From positions 779,391 through 843,390 of the forward strand of contig NZ_QFFG01000001.1 in NCBI RefSeq assembly GCF_003129485.1: a stretch of 64,000 bases of DNA, in the 5' to 3' direction. Made by a program: the position numbers and the translations under genes. This DNA comes from Polaribacter aquimarinus. GTDB taxonomy: Bacteria; Bacteroidota; Bacteroidia; Flavobacteriales; Flavobacteriaceae. This document shows, piece by piece, positions 38,031-47,494 of this stretch. Positions within the stretch are counted from its first letter, which is position 1. Each line of letters starts with the position of its first letter. The notes beneath the pieces are model-generated. The model was not told the DNA's origin. It saw nothing but the letters and a program-made list of their open reading frames with translations, and searched no databases.

Positions 38031-38891
38031 CTATTCTTCTACCCATTTTTCTCCTTGTGGAGCTTTAGGGTTAGCAGGTGTTGTTCCTTGTAAAGAAATA
38101 ACATAACTTGCTACCTTGGCAATATCTACTGCTTTCAAGGTTTTATTCCAAGCAATCATCCCTTTACCATCTCTACCTCCATCATGGATCGTTTTGAAAA
38201 CATTTTTGATCCCCCCGCCTAAAATCCAATACTCATCTGTTAGATTTGGCCCAATAGAACCGCCTCCATCTTCTAAATGACAAGACGCACAGTTTAATTT
38301 AAAAACGGCCTTACCTCTACCTAAATCTTTGTCATCTGTTAATAAGGTTACATTATCTGCAGTGATTAAATCTGCTGGAGCATTTTCTCTATATTTTTTT
38401 AATTCTGCCTTTGCCTCTGCAACTGCTTTATTATATTCTATAGTTTGATTGTCTCCATCTAAAACATGAAATCTTACCAAATACACAACAGCAAAAACAA
38501 TTGTTGCATAAAACATGTATACCCACCATGGTGGAAGCGAATTATCTAATTCTCTAATTCCATCGTAATTATGATCTAATACAATTTCTTCTTCTTCTTC
38601 GATATCTTTTGCTTTCGTCCAAGATTTTAATAATCTCTTTATCCAAGCATTCGATTCTTCAGGAACAATTCCGTCTTTTTCATTTTGAAGTTCTTTTGCT
38701 TTATTATAAGCAATTGTATTTACCATTTCTTTTAATACGATTACCAAAATAAATCCGATAAGCGCTAACCAAACTAATGGATTCTCATACACATCAAATG
38801 GGTTTTCGTACACCATAAACGACTTTGCAAGCGCAATAAACGTAACAATTACAAAGGTTATATATATTATAGATTGAAAGGATTTTTTCAT
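38031..38891 (-). CDS. ccoP: cbb3 oxidase cytochrome c subunit CcoP
   Basis: The 286-aa protein has two N-terminal membrane helices, the CcoP N-terminal block YDGIRELDNSLPPWWVYMFYATIVFAVVY, and one cytochrome c domain with CASCH (about residue 200) and a methionine in GMIAWNKTL. Proteobacterial CcoP has two haems; only one CxxCH is visible here, as usual in Bacteroidetes. It follows ccoQ in the operon. Confidence 0.94.
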   Translation of the reverse strand: MKKSFQSIIYITFVIVTFIALAKSFMVYENPFDVYENPLVWLALIGFILVIVLKEMVNTIAYNKAKELQNEKDGIVPEESNAWIKRLLKSWTKAKDIEEEEEIVLDHNYDGIRELDNSLPPWWVYMFYATIVFAVVYLVRFHVLDGDNQTIEYNKAVAEAKAELKKYRENAPADLITADNVTLLTDDKDLGRGKAVFKLNCASCHLEDGGGSIGPNLTDEYWILGGGIKNVFKTIHDGGRDGKGMIAWNKTLKAVDIAKVASYVISLQGTTPANPKAPQGEKWVEE

Positions 38892-38903
38892 TGTATTGTA
38901 TTT

Positions 38904-39071
38904 TTAATGATCTAATGGTAATTTACTTACCGTTTTTATATATTCTTTTTTTGCTGTAAAAACCCACCAAAATAAGGCTACAAAAAAAGTAAAGAAAATG
39001 ACTAATGATATCATCGGATATATTTCTATACCGGTGATACTTTCCATATGATTTTTTACAAATTTTAACAT
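38904..39071 (-). CDS. ccoQ: cbb3 oxidase small subunit CcoQ
   Basis: This 55-codon gene between ccoN and ccoP begins MLKFVKNHMESITGIEIYP. It contains one membrane helix followed by FWWVFTAKKEYIK, the usual W(V)F....K..Y pattern of CcoQ. It starts four bases after ccoNO. CcoQ stabilises the complex in other bacteria. Confidence 0.85.
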   Translation of the reverse strand: MLKFVKNHMESITGIEIYPMISLVIFFTFFVALFWWVFTAKKEYIKTVSKLPLDH

Positions 39072-39075
39072 GATC

Positions 39076-41271
39076 TTATTTTTTAGAAAGTTTTTGTTCG
39101 TCTTTTACTTTGATATCAGTTCCTAAACGTTGTATGTAAGCAATAATGGCAACAATCTCTCTGTTTTTCATTTCAACAAACTCTTCGCCATTATCTTTAG
39201 CATATTTCTTATCAGCTTGATAATTCTTAGCAAAATCTGGGTCATCATGTAAGTTCTTTTCAATTTTCGCTCCTTGTTCTAACATGCTTTGTTGTGCGTT
39301 GGCTATATCTTCTTCTGTATAAGGAACACCTAAAGTTACCATTGCTTTCATTTTGCTTTCTGTATCCGATTTATCTAGCTTGTTTCTAATCAACCATTTG
39401 TAAGATGGCATAATAGAACCAGGTGAGGTACTTTGTGGGTCATACATGTGATTCAAGTGCCAACTATCATTATACTTCTGACCAACTCTATGTAAATCTG
39501 GACCGGTACGTTTACTTCCCCATAAGAATGGATGATCATAAACAAATTCACCTGCTTTAGAATATTCTCCATAACGTTCTACCTCGCTCCTAAAAGGTCT
39601 TACCATTTGAGAGTGACATCCCACACATCCTTCTCGGATATATAAATCACGTCCTTCCAATTCTAATGGTGTATAAGGTTTTACACTGCTAATAGTTGGA
39701 ATATTAGATTCGACTAATAATGTTGGAATAATCTGAACTACACCCCCTATTAAAATTGCAATAGTAGCGTAAATGGTTAATTTAATTGGTTTTCTTTCGA
39801 TCCAAGTGTGCCAACCTTCTCCTTTAGTTCTGTATTTAGGTACTTTAGTTAAAGCAGCAGCTTCAGCCAATTCATCAGTAACACCAACACCAGATTTAAC
39901 AGTTTTTACAACATTGTACAACATTACAATTGCACCAATAATAAACATAGTACCACCAATAGCTCTCATCCAATACATTGGGATGATTTCATTTACGGTT
40001 TCTAAGAAGTTACCATAAGTTAGAGAGCCATCAGGATTGAATTGTTTCCACATAGAAGCTTGAACAAATCCTGCTACATACATTGGTAGTGCATACATAA
40101 TGATACCTAAAGTACCTATCCAGAAGTGGAAATTGGCCAAGGCAGTAGAATACAATTTTGTTTTAAACATTCTTGGAATTAACCAATATAACATACCAAA
40201 AGTTAAAAACCCGTTCCAAGCTAATGCACCAACGTGAACGTGAGCGATAATCCAATCGCTAAAGTGAGCAATTGCATTTACATTTTTAAGTGACAGCATT
40301 GGCCCTTCAAAAGTTGCCATACCATAACCTGTAATTGCAACTACCATAAATTTTAAGGTAGGGTCTGTTCTTACTTTATCCCAAGCGCCTCTTAAAGTTA
40401 ATAGACCATTAATCATACCACCCCAAGATGGAGCAATTAACATTACAGAAAATGCAACTCCTAAGTTTTGTGCCCAATCTGGTAGAGCTGTGTACAATAA
40501 GTGGTGAGGCCCTGCCCAAATGTAGATAAATATTAAAGACCAAAAGTGAACAATAGATAGTCTATAAGAATACACCGGTCTATTAGCTGCTTTAGGTACA
40601 AAATAATACATTAACCCTAAAAATGGTGTTGTTAAGAAAAACGCTACAGCATTATGCCCATACCACCATTGTACCAGAGCATCTTGAACACCTGCATATA
40701 CTGAATAACTTTTTAATGCACTTACTGGTAATTCTAAACTATTAAAAATATGTAAAACTGCAACAGTTACAAAAGTGGCTAAGTAAAACCAAACGGCCAC
40801 ATACAAATGACGTTGTCTTCTTTTTAGTATAGTCCAAATCATATTTACACCAAAAGCTACCCAAACTAAAGCAATGGCAATATCTATCGGCCATTCTAAT
40901 TCGGCATACTCTTTAGATGTTGTATAACCTAATGGTAAAGTAATTGCAGCAGCTACAATTATGATTTGCCAACCCCAAAAATTGAACTTACTTAAAAAAT
41001 CACTTGCCATTCTTGTTTTTAACAATCGTTGCAAAGAGTAATAAACACCTGCATACATTGCGTTACCAACAAAAGCAAAAATTACTGCATTGGTATGTAA
41101 AGGTCTTAAACGACCAAAACTTAACCATGAAATTCCGTCGGTTAAATTTGGGAATAAAAACATTAAGGCCAATAATAAACCTACAGTGAACCCTACAATA
41201 CCCCAAAGTAAGGTAGCGTAGATGAAATTTTTTACGATCTTATTGTCGTAATAAAATTGTTGCATTTCCAT
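39076..41271 (-). CDS. ccoN: cbb3 oxidase fused subunits CcoN-CcoO
   Basis: The 731-aa protein joins the 12-helix haem-copper core (residues 1-480; LRPLHTNAVIFAFVGNAMYAG, WWYGHNAVAFFLTTPFLG, AGPHHLLYTALPDWAQ, IIAHVHVGALAWNGF with the histidine ligands) to a CcoO-type cytochrome c domain (EGCVGCHSQMVRPF, about residue 555). Fusion of N and O is typical of Bacteroidetes. It reduces oxygen with high affinity at the inner membrane. Confidence 0.96.
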   Translation of the reverse strand: MEMQQFYYDNKIVKNFIYATLLWGIVGFTVGLLLALMFLFPNLTDGISWLSFGRLRPLHTNAVIFAFVGNAMYAGVYYSLQRLLKTRMASDFLSKFNFWGWQIIIVAAAITLPLGYTTSKEYAELEWPIDIAIALVWVAFGVNMIWTILKRRQRHLYVAVWFYLATFVTVAVLHIFNSLELPVSALKSYSVYAGVQDALVQWWYGHNAVAFFLTTPFLGLMYYFVPKAANRPVYSYRLSIVHFWSLIFIYIWAGPHHLLYTALPDWAQNLGVAFSVMLIAPSWGGMINGLLTLRGAWDKVRTDPTLKFMVVAITGYGMATFEGPMLSLKNVNAIAHFSDWIIAHVHVGALAWNGFLTFGMLYWLIPRMFKTKLYSTALANFHFWIGTLGIIMYALPMYVAGFVQASMWKQFNPDGSLTYGNFLETVNEIIPMYWMRAIGGTMFIIGAIVMLYNVVKTVKSGVGVTDELAEAAALTKVPKYRTKGEGWHTWIERKPIKLTIYATIAILIGGVVQIIPTLLVESNIPTISSVKPYTPLELEGRDLYIREGCVGCHSQMVRPFRSEVERYGEYSKAGEFVYDHPFLWGSKRTGPDLHRVGQKYNDSWHLNHMYDPQSTSPGSIMPSYKWLIRNKLDKSDTESKMKAMVTLGVPYTEEDIANAQQSMLEQGAKIEKNLHDDPDFAKNYQADKKYAKDNGEEFVEMKNREIVAIIAYIQRLGTDIKVKDEQKLSKK

Positions 41272-41294
41272 AATTTACTTAAATTTAATTCTGT

Positions 41295-41462
41295 TTAGTT
41301 AGTTTCTTTTTTCTCTTTTACCAATTCATCATCAAACAGCATACGTACAGATGGTGTGTACATATCATCATATTGACCTCTCTTTGTAGAAAGGATGAAT
41401 ATTATAAAAAAAGCTATTGCTACAATAATACTTATAGAAAGTAGTAGGTATATTACGCTCAT
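41295..41462 (-). CDS. ccoS: cbb3 oxidase assembly protein CcoS
   Basis: The 55-aa protein begins MSVIYLLLSISIIVAIAFF, a single membrane helix, followed by STKRGQYDDMYTPSVRMLFDDE, the recognised CcoS tail. CcoS is required for cofactor insertion into CcoN. It is the first gene of the structural operon and is preceded by an Fnr-type operator and -7 box. Confidence 0.9.
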   Translation of the reverse strand: MSVIYLLLSISIIVAIAFFIIFILSTKRGQYDDMYTPSVRMLFDDELVKEKKETN

Positions 41463-41485
41463 ATCTTGCCTGATAATTAATTGTC

Positions 41486-41529
41486 CAAAAATAATATTGG
41501 TTTATTTCTAAAAATATGACAAATGTCAT
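41486..41529 (-). promoter_or_regulatory. Fnr-type operator and -7 box of the cbb3 structural operon
   Basis: ATGACA-AA-TGTCAT (41516-41529, centre 41522.5) contains TGAC-N4-GTCA. On the minus strand TATTTTTG (complement of 41486-41493) follows with its first base 29.5 bases from the centre, the same spacing as at 11835/11865. The likely activator is the Fnr-like protein encoded at 46535. Confidence 0.7.
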
Positions 41530-41554
41530 AATTCTTAAATATCTTAATAATTTG

Positions 41555-42919
41555 TTAAATAGTCATTGAAAATAATTGTGTTTTTGGTTTGTTTTTTAAC
41601 AGATGTAAATCAAAAGCCATACAAATATTTCTTACATAAGGTCTTGCCTTTTCTGGAACAGTCAATGAATTTTGTCTAACTTCTACCAATCCATCTTGTA
41701 CCATTTCTTTTAATAAACCAATATGTTTTTCAATATTATTTATTTTCATTATATCTTCTTTCCATGAAGTAGAAAAATGACACATAATATTTAAAATATG
41801 TTTTCTAATAACCTGGTCTTCTTTAGATAATAGATGCCCTCTAAAAATGGGTAATTTACCTTCGTTCACCATTTTTTGATATTCTTTTACCGTTTTTACA
41901 TTTTGTGCAAATGCATACCAAGAATCTGAAATGGCAGACATTCCCAAACCAATCATTAATTTTGTTTTATTGGCTGTGTAACCCATAAAATTTCGATGCA
42001 AAGTTTTATTAATTGTTGCTTGGTATAAGCTATCCGTTTTTAAAGCAAAATGGTCCATCCCTATTTCCACATAACCTAATTCTGCAAAGAGTTGTTTTCC
42101 TATTTCGTAAAGTTCTCTTTTTTCATCATTTTTTGGCAAATCGTTTTCATTAAAACCTCTTTGACCAACACCTTTTACCCAAGGTACGTGTGCATAACTG
42201 TAAAATGAAATTCGATCTGGTTGCAGTTCTTTAGTTTTGTTAATTGTGTGAATAACATTTTCTTTGGTTTGAAATGGCAACCCAAAAATTAAATCGTGAC
42301 TTACAGAAGTGTATCCAATTTCTCTGGACCATTTCGTTACTTTCTCAACTGCTTCGAAAGGTTGAATTCTATGAATAGCTTTCTGTACTTTTTCATTATA
42401 ATCTTGTACTCCAAAACTGACTCTGGTAAAACCACAATTAAACAAAGTTTGTAATTGTGCTTTTGTGGTATTGTTTGGATGCCCCTCAAAACTAAATTCT
42501 GCTTCAGAATGCTTATTAGACAATTTAAAAATGCCATCCATCAAGAATTGTAAGTTTTCTTTTGAGAAAAAAGTTGGTGTTCCTCCGCCTAAATGCAATT
42601 CTTTAATTATTGGAGTTTCTTCTAACATCTCAACATATAGCTGCCATTCTTTTAATACGGTTTCTATGTACATTTCTTCAACTTCATGACGTTTAGTAAT
42701 ATGCTTATGGCACGCACAAAATGTACACAAACTCTCACAAAAAGGCAAATGAATGTAAACACTAATGCCTTCTGATTGATTACTTTCTGTAAAAGAAGCT
42801 TGAAAAGATTTAATCCAATCTTGGTCCTCAATTCCGTCTTTATTCCAATAAGGCACTGTTGGATAACTGGTATATCTTGGTCCTGGAATGTTATATTTTT
42901 GTACTAACGATGTTTTCAT
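41555..42919 (-). CDS. hemN: oxygen-independent coproporphyrinogen III oxidase
   Basis: The radical-SAM enzyme has YIHLPFCESLCTFCACHK (C-x3-C-x2-C-x-C, the HemN pattern), ELHLGGGTPTFF and RVSFGVQDYNEKVQKAIHR. It makes protoporphyrinogen without oxygen, supplying haem when oxygen is low, which suits its place in the cbb3 locus. I chose the ATG at 42919 (MKTSLVQKYNIPGPRYTSYP, 454 aa), four codons inside the longest frame. Confidence 0.95.
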   Translation of the reverse strand: MKTSLVQKYNIPGPRYTSYPTVPYWNKDGIEDQDWIKSFQASFTESNQSEGISVYIHLPFCESLCTFCACHKHITKRHEVEEMYIETVLKEWQLYVEMLEETPIIKELHLGGGTPTFFSKENLQFLMDGIFKLSNKHSEAEFSFEGHPNNTTKAQLQTLFNCGFTRVSFGVQDYNEKVQKAIHRIQPFEAVEKVTKWSREIGYTSVSHDLIFGLPFQTKENVIHTINKTKELQPDRISFYSYAHVPWVKGVGQRGFNENDLPKNDEKRELYEIGKQLFAELGYVEIGMDHFALKTDSLYQATINKTLHRNFMGYTANKTKLMIGLGMSAISDSWYAFAQNVKTVKEYQKMVNEGKLPIFRGHLLSKEDQVIRKHILNIMCHFSTSWKEDIMKINNIEKHIGLLKEMVQDGLVEVRQNSLTVPEKARPYVRNICMAFDLHLLKNKPKTQLFSMTI

Positions 42920-42999
42920 TTTGTTTATCATTTTGTCAGGTGGAACGCAGTAAAGCCTAAATTTACCGCTCGACAGCGTTAAAGGAGGTATACATTATA

Positions 43000-43698
43000 C
43001 TAAGTCAATTCTAAAGCAATTTCTATCATTTCTTTAAACGTCTGTTCTCTTTCTTCTGCAGTAGTTCTTTCTTTTGTTACCAAACTATCAGAAATGGTTA
43101 AAATTGATAAGGCATTAACATTGTGTTTTGCAGCTACTGTATATAATCCAGAGGTTTCCATTTCTACACACAATACCCCATAATCTGCCCATTTTTTATA
43201 GCTCTCAAAATCATCTGCATAAAATTCATCAGAACTTAAAATTCCTCCCGCTTTTACAGGAATATTTTTCTCTTTTGCAACTTCAATAGCTTTTTGGAAC
43301 AATTTAAAACTAGCAGTTGGTGCAAAGTCTGCTCCGTTAAAACGGATGGTATTTAATCCAGAATTTGTAGAAGCTGCCATTGCTAAAACAATATCTCTAA
43401 TTTTTACATTTTTTTGATAGGAACCCGCAGAACCAACACGGATTAAGTTTTTTACTTTATATTCTGTAATTAACTCTGTACAGTAAATTAATGTTGACGG
43501 AATTCCCATTCCTGTTCCTTGCACCGAGATTCTTTTACCTTTGTAAGTTCCGGTATAACCTAACATTCCTCGAACATCGTTATACTGAATAATATCTTTT
43601 AGAAAAAAATCTGCTATCCATTTTGCTCTCATTGGATCTCCTGGCAACAAAACTGTTTCTGCAATTTCTCCCTTTTTAGCTTTAATATGAATACTCAT
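43000..43698 (-). CDS. deoD: purine-nucleoside phosphorylase, DeoD type
   Basis: The 232-aa protein has [21 protein letters not shown], the [18 protein letters not shown] phosphate/ribose site, RVGSAGSYQ and [17 protein letters not shown]. It cleaves purine nucleosides with phosphate in salvage. Its position between ccoI and hemN is unusual; only 12 bases separate it from the cupin gene, so it is probably in the same transcript. Confidence 0.94.
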   Translation of the reverse strand: MSIHIKAKKGEIAETVLLPGDPMRAKWIADFFLKDIIQYNDVRGMLGYTGTYKGKRISVQGTGMGIPSTLIYCTELITEYKVKNLIRVGSAGSYQKNVKIRDIVLAMAASTNSGLNTIRFNGADFAPTASFKLFQKAIEVAKEKNIPVKAGGILSSDEFYADDFESYKKWADYGVLCVEMETSGLYTVAAKHNVNALSILTISDSLVTKERTTAEEREQTFKEMIEIALELT

Positions 43699-43710
43699 TT
43701 TCTATGATTT

Positions 43711-44052
43711 TTATTTGTTAATCACTTTTTCTACTCTCTTAATCTTATCTGTTTTAGATAATGTTAATCTAACAATACTATCTTCTAAAGCATTTAAATT
43801 ATGAACTATCTGAGGTTTTAAAGAGATGATATCTCCTGATTTTAAAACAATAGTTTCATTATTTACCCCAAAATCAATTGCACCTTGTATTACCTGAACA
43901 ATAATTGCAAATGGTGCTTGATGATCTTCCATAACTTGTCCTTTTTTAAACACAATTCTAATTTCTTTAGAAAAATCTGTATCTAACATAAGTGATAAAG
44001 CAGGTTTTAAATCATTAAATTTTATATTTTCTAAAAATGATGTTACTTTCAT
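43711..44052 (-). CDS. small cupin-domain protein
   Basis: The 113-aa protein is a single cupin barrel (VKTSFLEN-type start, HQAPFAIIVQVIQGAIDFGVN, LKSGDIISLKPQIVHNLNALEDSIVRLTL). The metal-binding histidines are partly kept (H in DHQAP, H in IVHNL). Function is unknown; proteins like this accompany ccoI in some flavobacteria. It starts five bases after the ccoI stop. Confidence 0.8.
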   Translation of the reverse strand: MKVTSFLENIKFNDLKPALSLMLDTDFSKEIRIVFKKGQVMEDHQAPFAIIVQVIQGAIDFGVNNETIVLKSGDIISLKPQIVHNLNALEDSIVRLTLSKTDKIKRVEKVINK

Positions 44053-44057
44053 AATTC

Positions 44058-46430
44058 TTATTTTATTTTGTTACCCAATACATTGGTAGAAATTGTTGTA
44101 AAAACAACAATACTTATAGAACTTAATGGCATTAAAATTGCTGCAATAACTGGCATTAATTGACCGGTTACCGCAAAATACAAGCCCACAACATTATAAC
44201 ACAAAGACAAGATAAAACAGTATTTTATAATAGTAATTGCTTTTTTCGAGGCTTTAATAAAAGTTTCTATTTTGTTAAATTTTGATGCATCTAAAATTCC
44301 ATCACAAGCAGGTGAAAATACATTAATGTTTTCTGATAGCGCAATACCAACATCACTCTGTGCTAATGCACCAGCATCATTTAAGCCATCACCAATCATC
44401 ATTACTTTTTTATTATTTTGCTGTAAACTGGCTACAACATTCAATTTATCTTCAGGTTTTTGATTAAATAACAAATCGGTTCCTTTAGGTAAATTTTCTT
44501 GTAAAAATTTTATTTCCCCTTCATTATCTCCAGAAACTACAGACAAATCGTAATTATTTTGCAAAACATCGAATAGAGATTTTACGCCTTTTCGATACGA
44601 ATTTTTAAATATAAATTTTCCTTTATATTGATTATTAAAACTGATATGAACTGCCGTATCTAGGACTGATTGTTCTTGTTGATTATTTACAAAAGATGAT
44701 GAACCTAATTTTAGGTTAACTCCATTGTAAGAAACTTGAATGCCTTTGCCTACAATTTCTTGGTAATCAGAAATAGTAAGTATTTCTGCATCTTGAAAAG
44801 TATGATATAATGTTCTACTTAATGGATGATTAGATGCTCTTAAAGAACTTTTTAAAATGCTTTTCTCTTGCTGATTTAAGGCAATTCCATGATAAGAAAT
44901 TTTACTTTCTTTGCTTGTGGTTAACGTTCCTGTTTTATCGAAAATAATACTATTTATTGCTGCTAATTGTTCTACAACAGTTGCATTTTTTAAATAAAAT
45001 TTTTGCTTTCCAAAAATACGCAACATGTTTCCAAGAGTAAATGGTGCTGCTAGTGCAATTGCACAAGGACAAGCGATAATTAAAACTGCTGTAAATACAT
45101 TTAATGCTTTAGAAGCATCGAAATACAACCAGAAAGCAGTAGAAATAAAAGCAATTGCTAAAACAATAATGGTAAAGTTTTTACTAATATTATCTGTTAT
45201 AGTTTTAAAATGAGATTCTTTATTTTTCTGAAAAACATCATTACTCCATAGCTGCGTTAAATAACTTTGTGAAACTGATACTAAAACTTCCATTTCTATA
45301 ACTCCAGAGAGTTGTTTACCCCCAGCAAATAATTTATCGCCAGATTTTTTTTGAACCGGTTCTGCCTCTCCTGTAACAAAACTGTAATCTATGGCTGCAT
45401 TCTCACTGATTAAAATTCCATCTACCGGAATCAATTCTTGATTTCTGATTAGTAATCTATCTCCTTTTTCAATATTATAGACCTGAATATTCTCTTCTTT
45501 ATTTTCTTTAATTCTTGTAACTGCTATTGGAAAATAGGATTTATAGTCGCGCTCAAAAGAAAGAAAATTATAGGTCTTTTGCTGAAAGAATTTTCCTAAT
45601 AGTAAGAAAAAAACTAATCCTGTTAGGCTATCAAAAAAACCTGTTCCTAAATCAAAAATAATTTCGAATGTACTTCTAATAAACAAAACAAAAATCCCTA
45701 AAGCTATAGGAACATCAATATTTAAAATTTTAGAGCTTAATCCTTTAAAAGCAGATATAAAATAGTCTTTCCCAGCATAAAAAACTACAGGTAAAGAAAA
45801 TGCAAACATCAGCCATCTAAAGACGTTTTTATATTTTTCTAACCAAAAACCATCAACTTCAAAATATTCAGGAAAAGAGAGAAACATTACGTTACCAAAG
45901 GCAAAACCTGCAATACCTAACTTATAAATTAAGCTTCTATCTACTGCTTTTTTTCCGCCTTCATAATCCTCTAAACTAATATAAGGTTCATAACCAATAG
46001 CGCTTAACAGCAACACAATTTCTTTCAAAGAGGTTTTATCTGAGCCAAAGGTTATTCTAACTTTTTTCTTTGGAAAATCAACTTGAGAAGCAGTAATTTT
46101 TGGATTTAATTTATGCAAATTCTCTAATACCCAAATACAAGAACTACAATGAATATGGGGTATATACAAGGTAACTATTTGCGTATTACCATCATTAAAA
46201 TCCAATAATTTATCTGCAATTTCTGATGATTCTAAGAAATCGTATTTTCCTTGAATTTCAGTAGGAATTGCTCCTGGACTGTCTTGAAAATCGTAATAAC
46301 AAGTTAAATCATTATCAGAAAAAATCTCGTAGACCGTTTTACAACCGTTACAACAAAAAGATTTTTCATCAAATTGTATTAAGTTATCATCACAAGAATC
46401 ACCACAGTGATAACATTGTGTAGAATTCAT
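44058..46430 (-). CDS. ccoI: copper-translocating P-type ATPase CcoI/FixI of the cbb3 locus
   Basis: The 790-aa protein begins with a cysteine-rich zinc-ribbon-like part (CYHCGDSC, FCCNGCKTVYEIF), then a heavy-metal-associated domain with HIHCSSCIW (about residue 95). Membrane helices with the transport motif CPCAIALAAP, DKTGTLTTSKESK (phosphorylated Asp) and MIGDGLNDAGALAQSD follow. It supplies copper for the oxidase. It is divergent from the Fnr-like gene, with an operator between them. Confidence 0.95.
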   Translation of the reverse strand: MNSTQCYHCGDSCDDNLIQFDEKSFCCNGCKTVYEIFSDNDLTCYYDFQDSPGAIPTEIQGKYDFLESSEIADKLLDFNDGNTQIVTLYIPHIHCSSCIWVLENLHKLNPKITASQVDFPKKKVRITFGSDKTSLKEIVLLLSAIGYEPYISLEDYEGGKKAVDRSLIYKLGIAGFAFGNVMFLSFPEYFEVDGFWLEKYKNVFRWLMFAFSLPVVFYAGKDYFISAFKGLSSKILNIDVPIALGIFVLFIRSTFEIIFDLGTGFFDSLTGLVFFLLLGKFFQQKTYNFLSFERDYKSYFPIAVTRIKENKEENIQVYNIEKGDRLLIRNQELIPVDGILISENAAIDYSFVTGEAEPVQKKSGDKLFAGGKQLSGVIEMEVLVSVSQSYLTQLWSNDVFQKNKESHFKTITDNISKNFTIIVLAIAFISTAFWLYFDASKALNVFTAVLIIACPCAIALAAPFTLGNMLRIFGKQKFYLKNATVVEQLAAINSIIFDKTGTLTTSKESKISYHGIALNQQEKSILKSSLRASNHPLSRTLYHTFQDAEILTISDYQEIVGKGIQVSYNGVNLKLGSSSFVNNQQEQSVLDTAVHISFNNQYKGKFIFKNSYRKGVKSLFDVLQNNYDLSVVSGDNEGEIKFLQENLPKGTDLLFNQKPEDKLNVVASLQQNNKKVMMIGDGLNDAGALAQSDVGIALSENINVFSPACDGILDASKFNKIETFIKASKKAITIIKYCFILSLCYNVVGLYFAVTGQLMPVIAAILMPLSSISIVVFTTISTNVLGNKIK

Positions 46431-46450
46431 ATTTACTCTTTTGCCTTTTG

Positions 46451-46510
46451 CAAATTTCTGATAAGAATATATTTAAAAATATGATATTTATCACATTTTT
46501 GGTATCTTTG
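46451..46510. promoter_or_regulatory. divergent ccoI/fnr promoter region with Fnr-type operator
   Basis: TGATATTTATCA (46482-46493, centre 46487.5) is an Fnr-like palindrome, TGAT-N4-ATCA. Toward ccoI (minus strand) the sequence GAAATTTG (complement of 46451-46458) starts exactly 29.5 bases from the centre, the activator spacing seen at other sites. Toward the regulator gene (plus strand) TATCTTTG (46503-46510) starts only 15.5 bases away, so bound protein would overlap that promoter and could repress it. Confidence 0.65.
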
Positions 46511-46534
46511 TTATAACTAAAACAGTAACTCGAT

Positions 46535-47224
46535 ATGGAAGGAAAATGCGAACAATGCATTATTCGACAATTTAATTCTTTAAAACATTTAAGTAGAGAA
46601 GAGTTGGTTAGGATGTCTAATTGCAAAACTTCTAAAGTTGTAAAAAAAGGAGAAGCTCTTTTCGAAGAAGGAGAGCACATTAATGGGGTTTTCTGTATTA
46701 AAAATGGGATTTGCAAAATCTCTAAAATGAGTGAAAATGGAAGAAATCAAATTATAAGTTTAGTTACCAAAGGCGATTTGTTAGGGGAACGTAGTTTAAT
46801 TTCTGATGAAGTAGCCAATTTAAAGGCTATAGCACTAAATGACATGGAGGTTTGTTTTATTCCAAAAGAAGAAATTATACGAGACTTAGAAAAAAACCCT
46901 AATTTTTCTATGGGAGTTTTAAAAGACATGGCTACTTCTTTAAAAAAGGCTGACAATGTTATTGTTGATATGGCTCAAAAAACAGTTAAACAACGTTTAG
47001 CTGAAACTATTTTAAATTTAGAAGCCAAATTTGGCACTAACGAAGAAAATGCAATTGATGTTCATTTATCTAGAGAAGATATTGCAAATATTATTGGTAC
47101 AGCTACCGAGTCTGCAATTCGTTTACTTTCTGATTTAAAAAAGAAAAAAATTATTGCATTTAAAGGAAAAGATATTTCTATAATAGACAAAAGTGAGTTA
47201 GAAACAATAGCTCAGGGATTTTAA
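46535..47224 (+). CDS. Fnr-like Crp-family regulator of the cbb3 locus
   Basis: The 229-aa protein has an N-terminal cysteine pair CEQC (residues 5-8) and a further cysteine at about 29, with additional cysteines near residues 53 and 59, so an iron-sulfur cluster is possible. A cyclic-nucleotide-like beta-roll and a C-terminal helix-turn-helix (SREDIANIIGTATESAIRLLSDL) follow. Such regulators control microaerobic genes in Bacteroidetes. It is divergent from ccoI and probably controls the cbb3 operons and itself. A terminator follows. Confidence 0.87.
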   Translation: MEGKCEQCIIRQFNSLKHLSREELVRMSNCKTSKVVKKGEALFEEGEHINGVFCIKNGICKISKMSENGRNQIISLVTKGDLLGERSLISDEVANLKAIALNDMEVCFIPKEEIIRDLEKNPNFSMGVLKDMATSLKKADNVIVDMAQKTVKQRLAETILNLEAKFGTNEENAIDVHLSREDIANIIGTATESAIRLLSDLKKKKIIAFKGKDISIIDKSELETIAQGF

Positions 47225-47252
47225 AAGACTTTCTAAAACAATTAAAATAAAA

Positions 47253-47286
47253 AAAAGACTTTCATTTTATGAGAGTCTTTTTTTTA
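47253..47286 (+). terminator. intrinsic terminator after the Fnr-like gene
   Basis: AAAAGACTTTC (47253-47263) pairs with GAGAGTCTTTT (47271-47281), with one G-T pair, followed by a T-run. It separates the housekeeping region from the integrase. The 208 bases from 47287 to 47494 hold no gene or clear promoter box. Confidence 0.85.
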
Positions 47287-47494
47287 TAAGCAAGAACTAA
47301 ATAAGAACCAATGACCTTCGGGTTTATAAAATTTCTACAAAACCGCTAGTATCTTAGGTTTTCATGTTATATTTTAATTAAAGTCTGTAAAAATCATATA
47401 TAACTTTTTTTATTTGCACTATAATATCTTGATTGTGTTTTCATAAAAATAGAACAGTACGCTTTTATTTTATTATATTAGCTAAGTATTTGCT

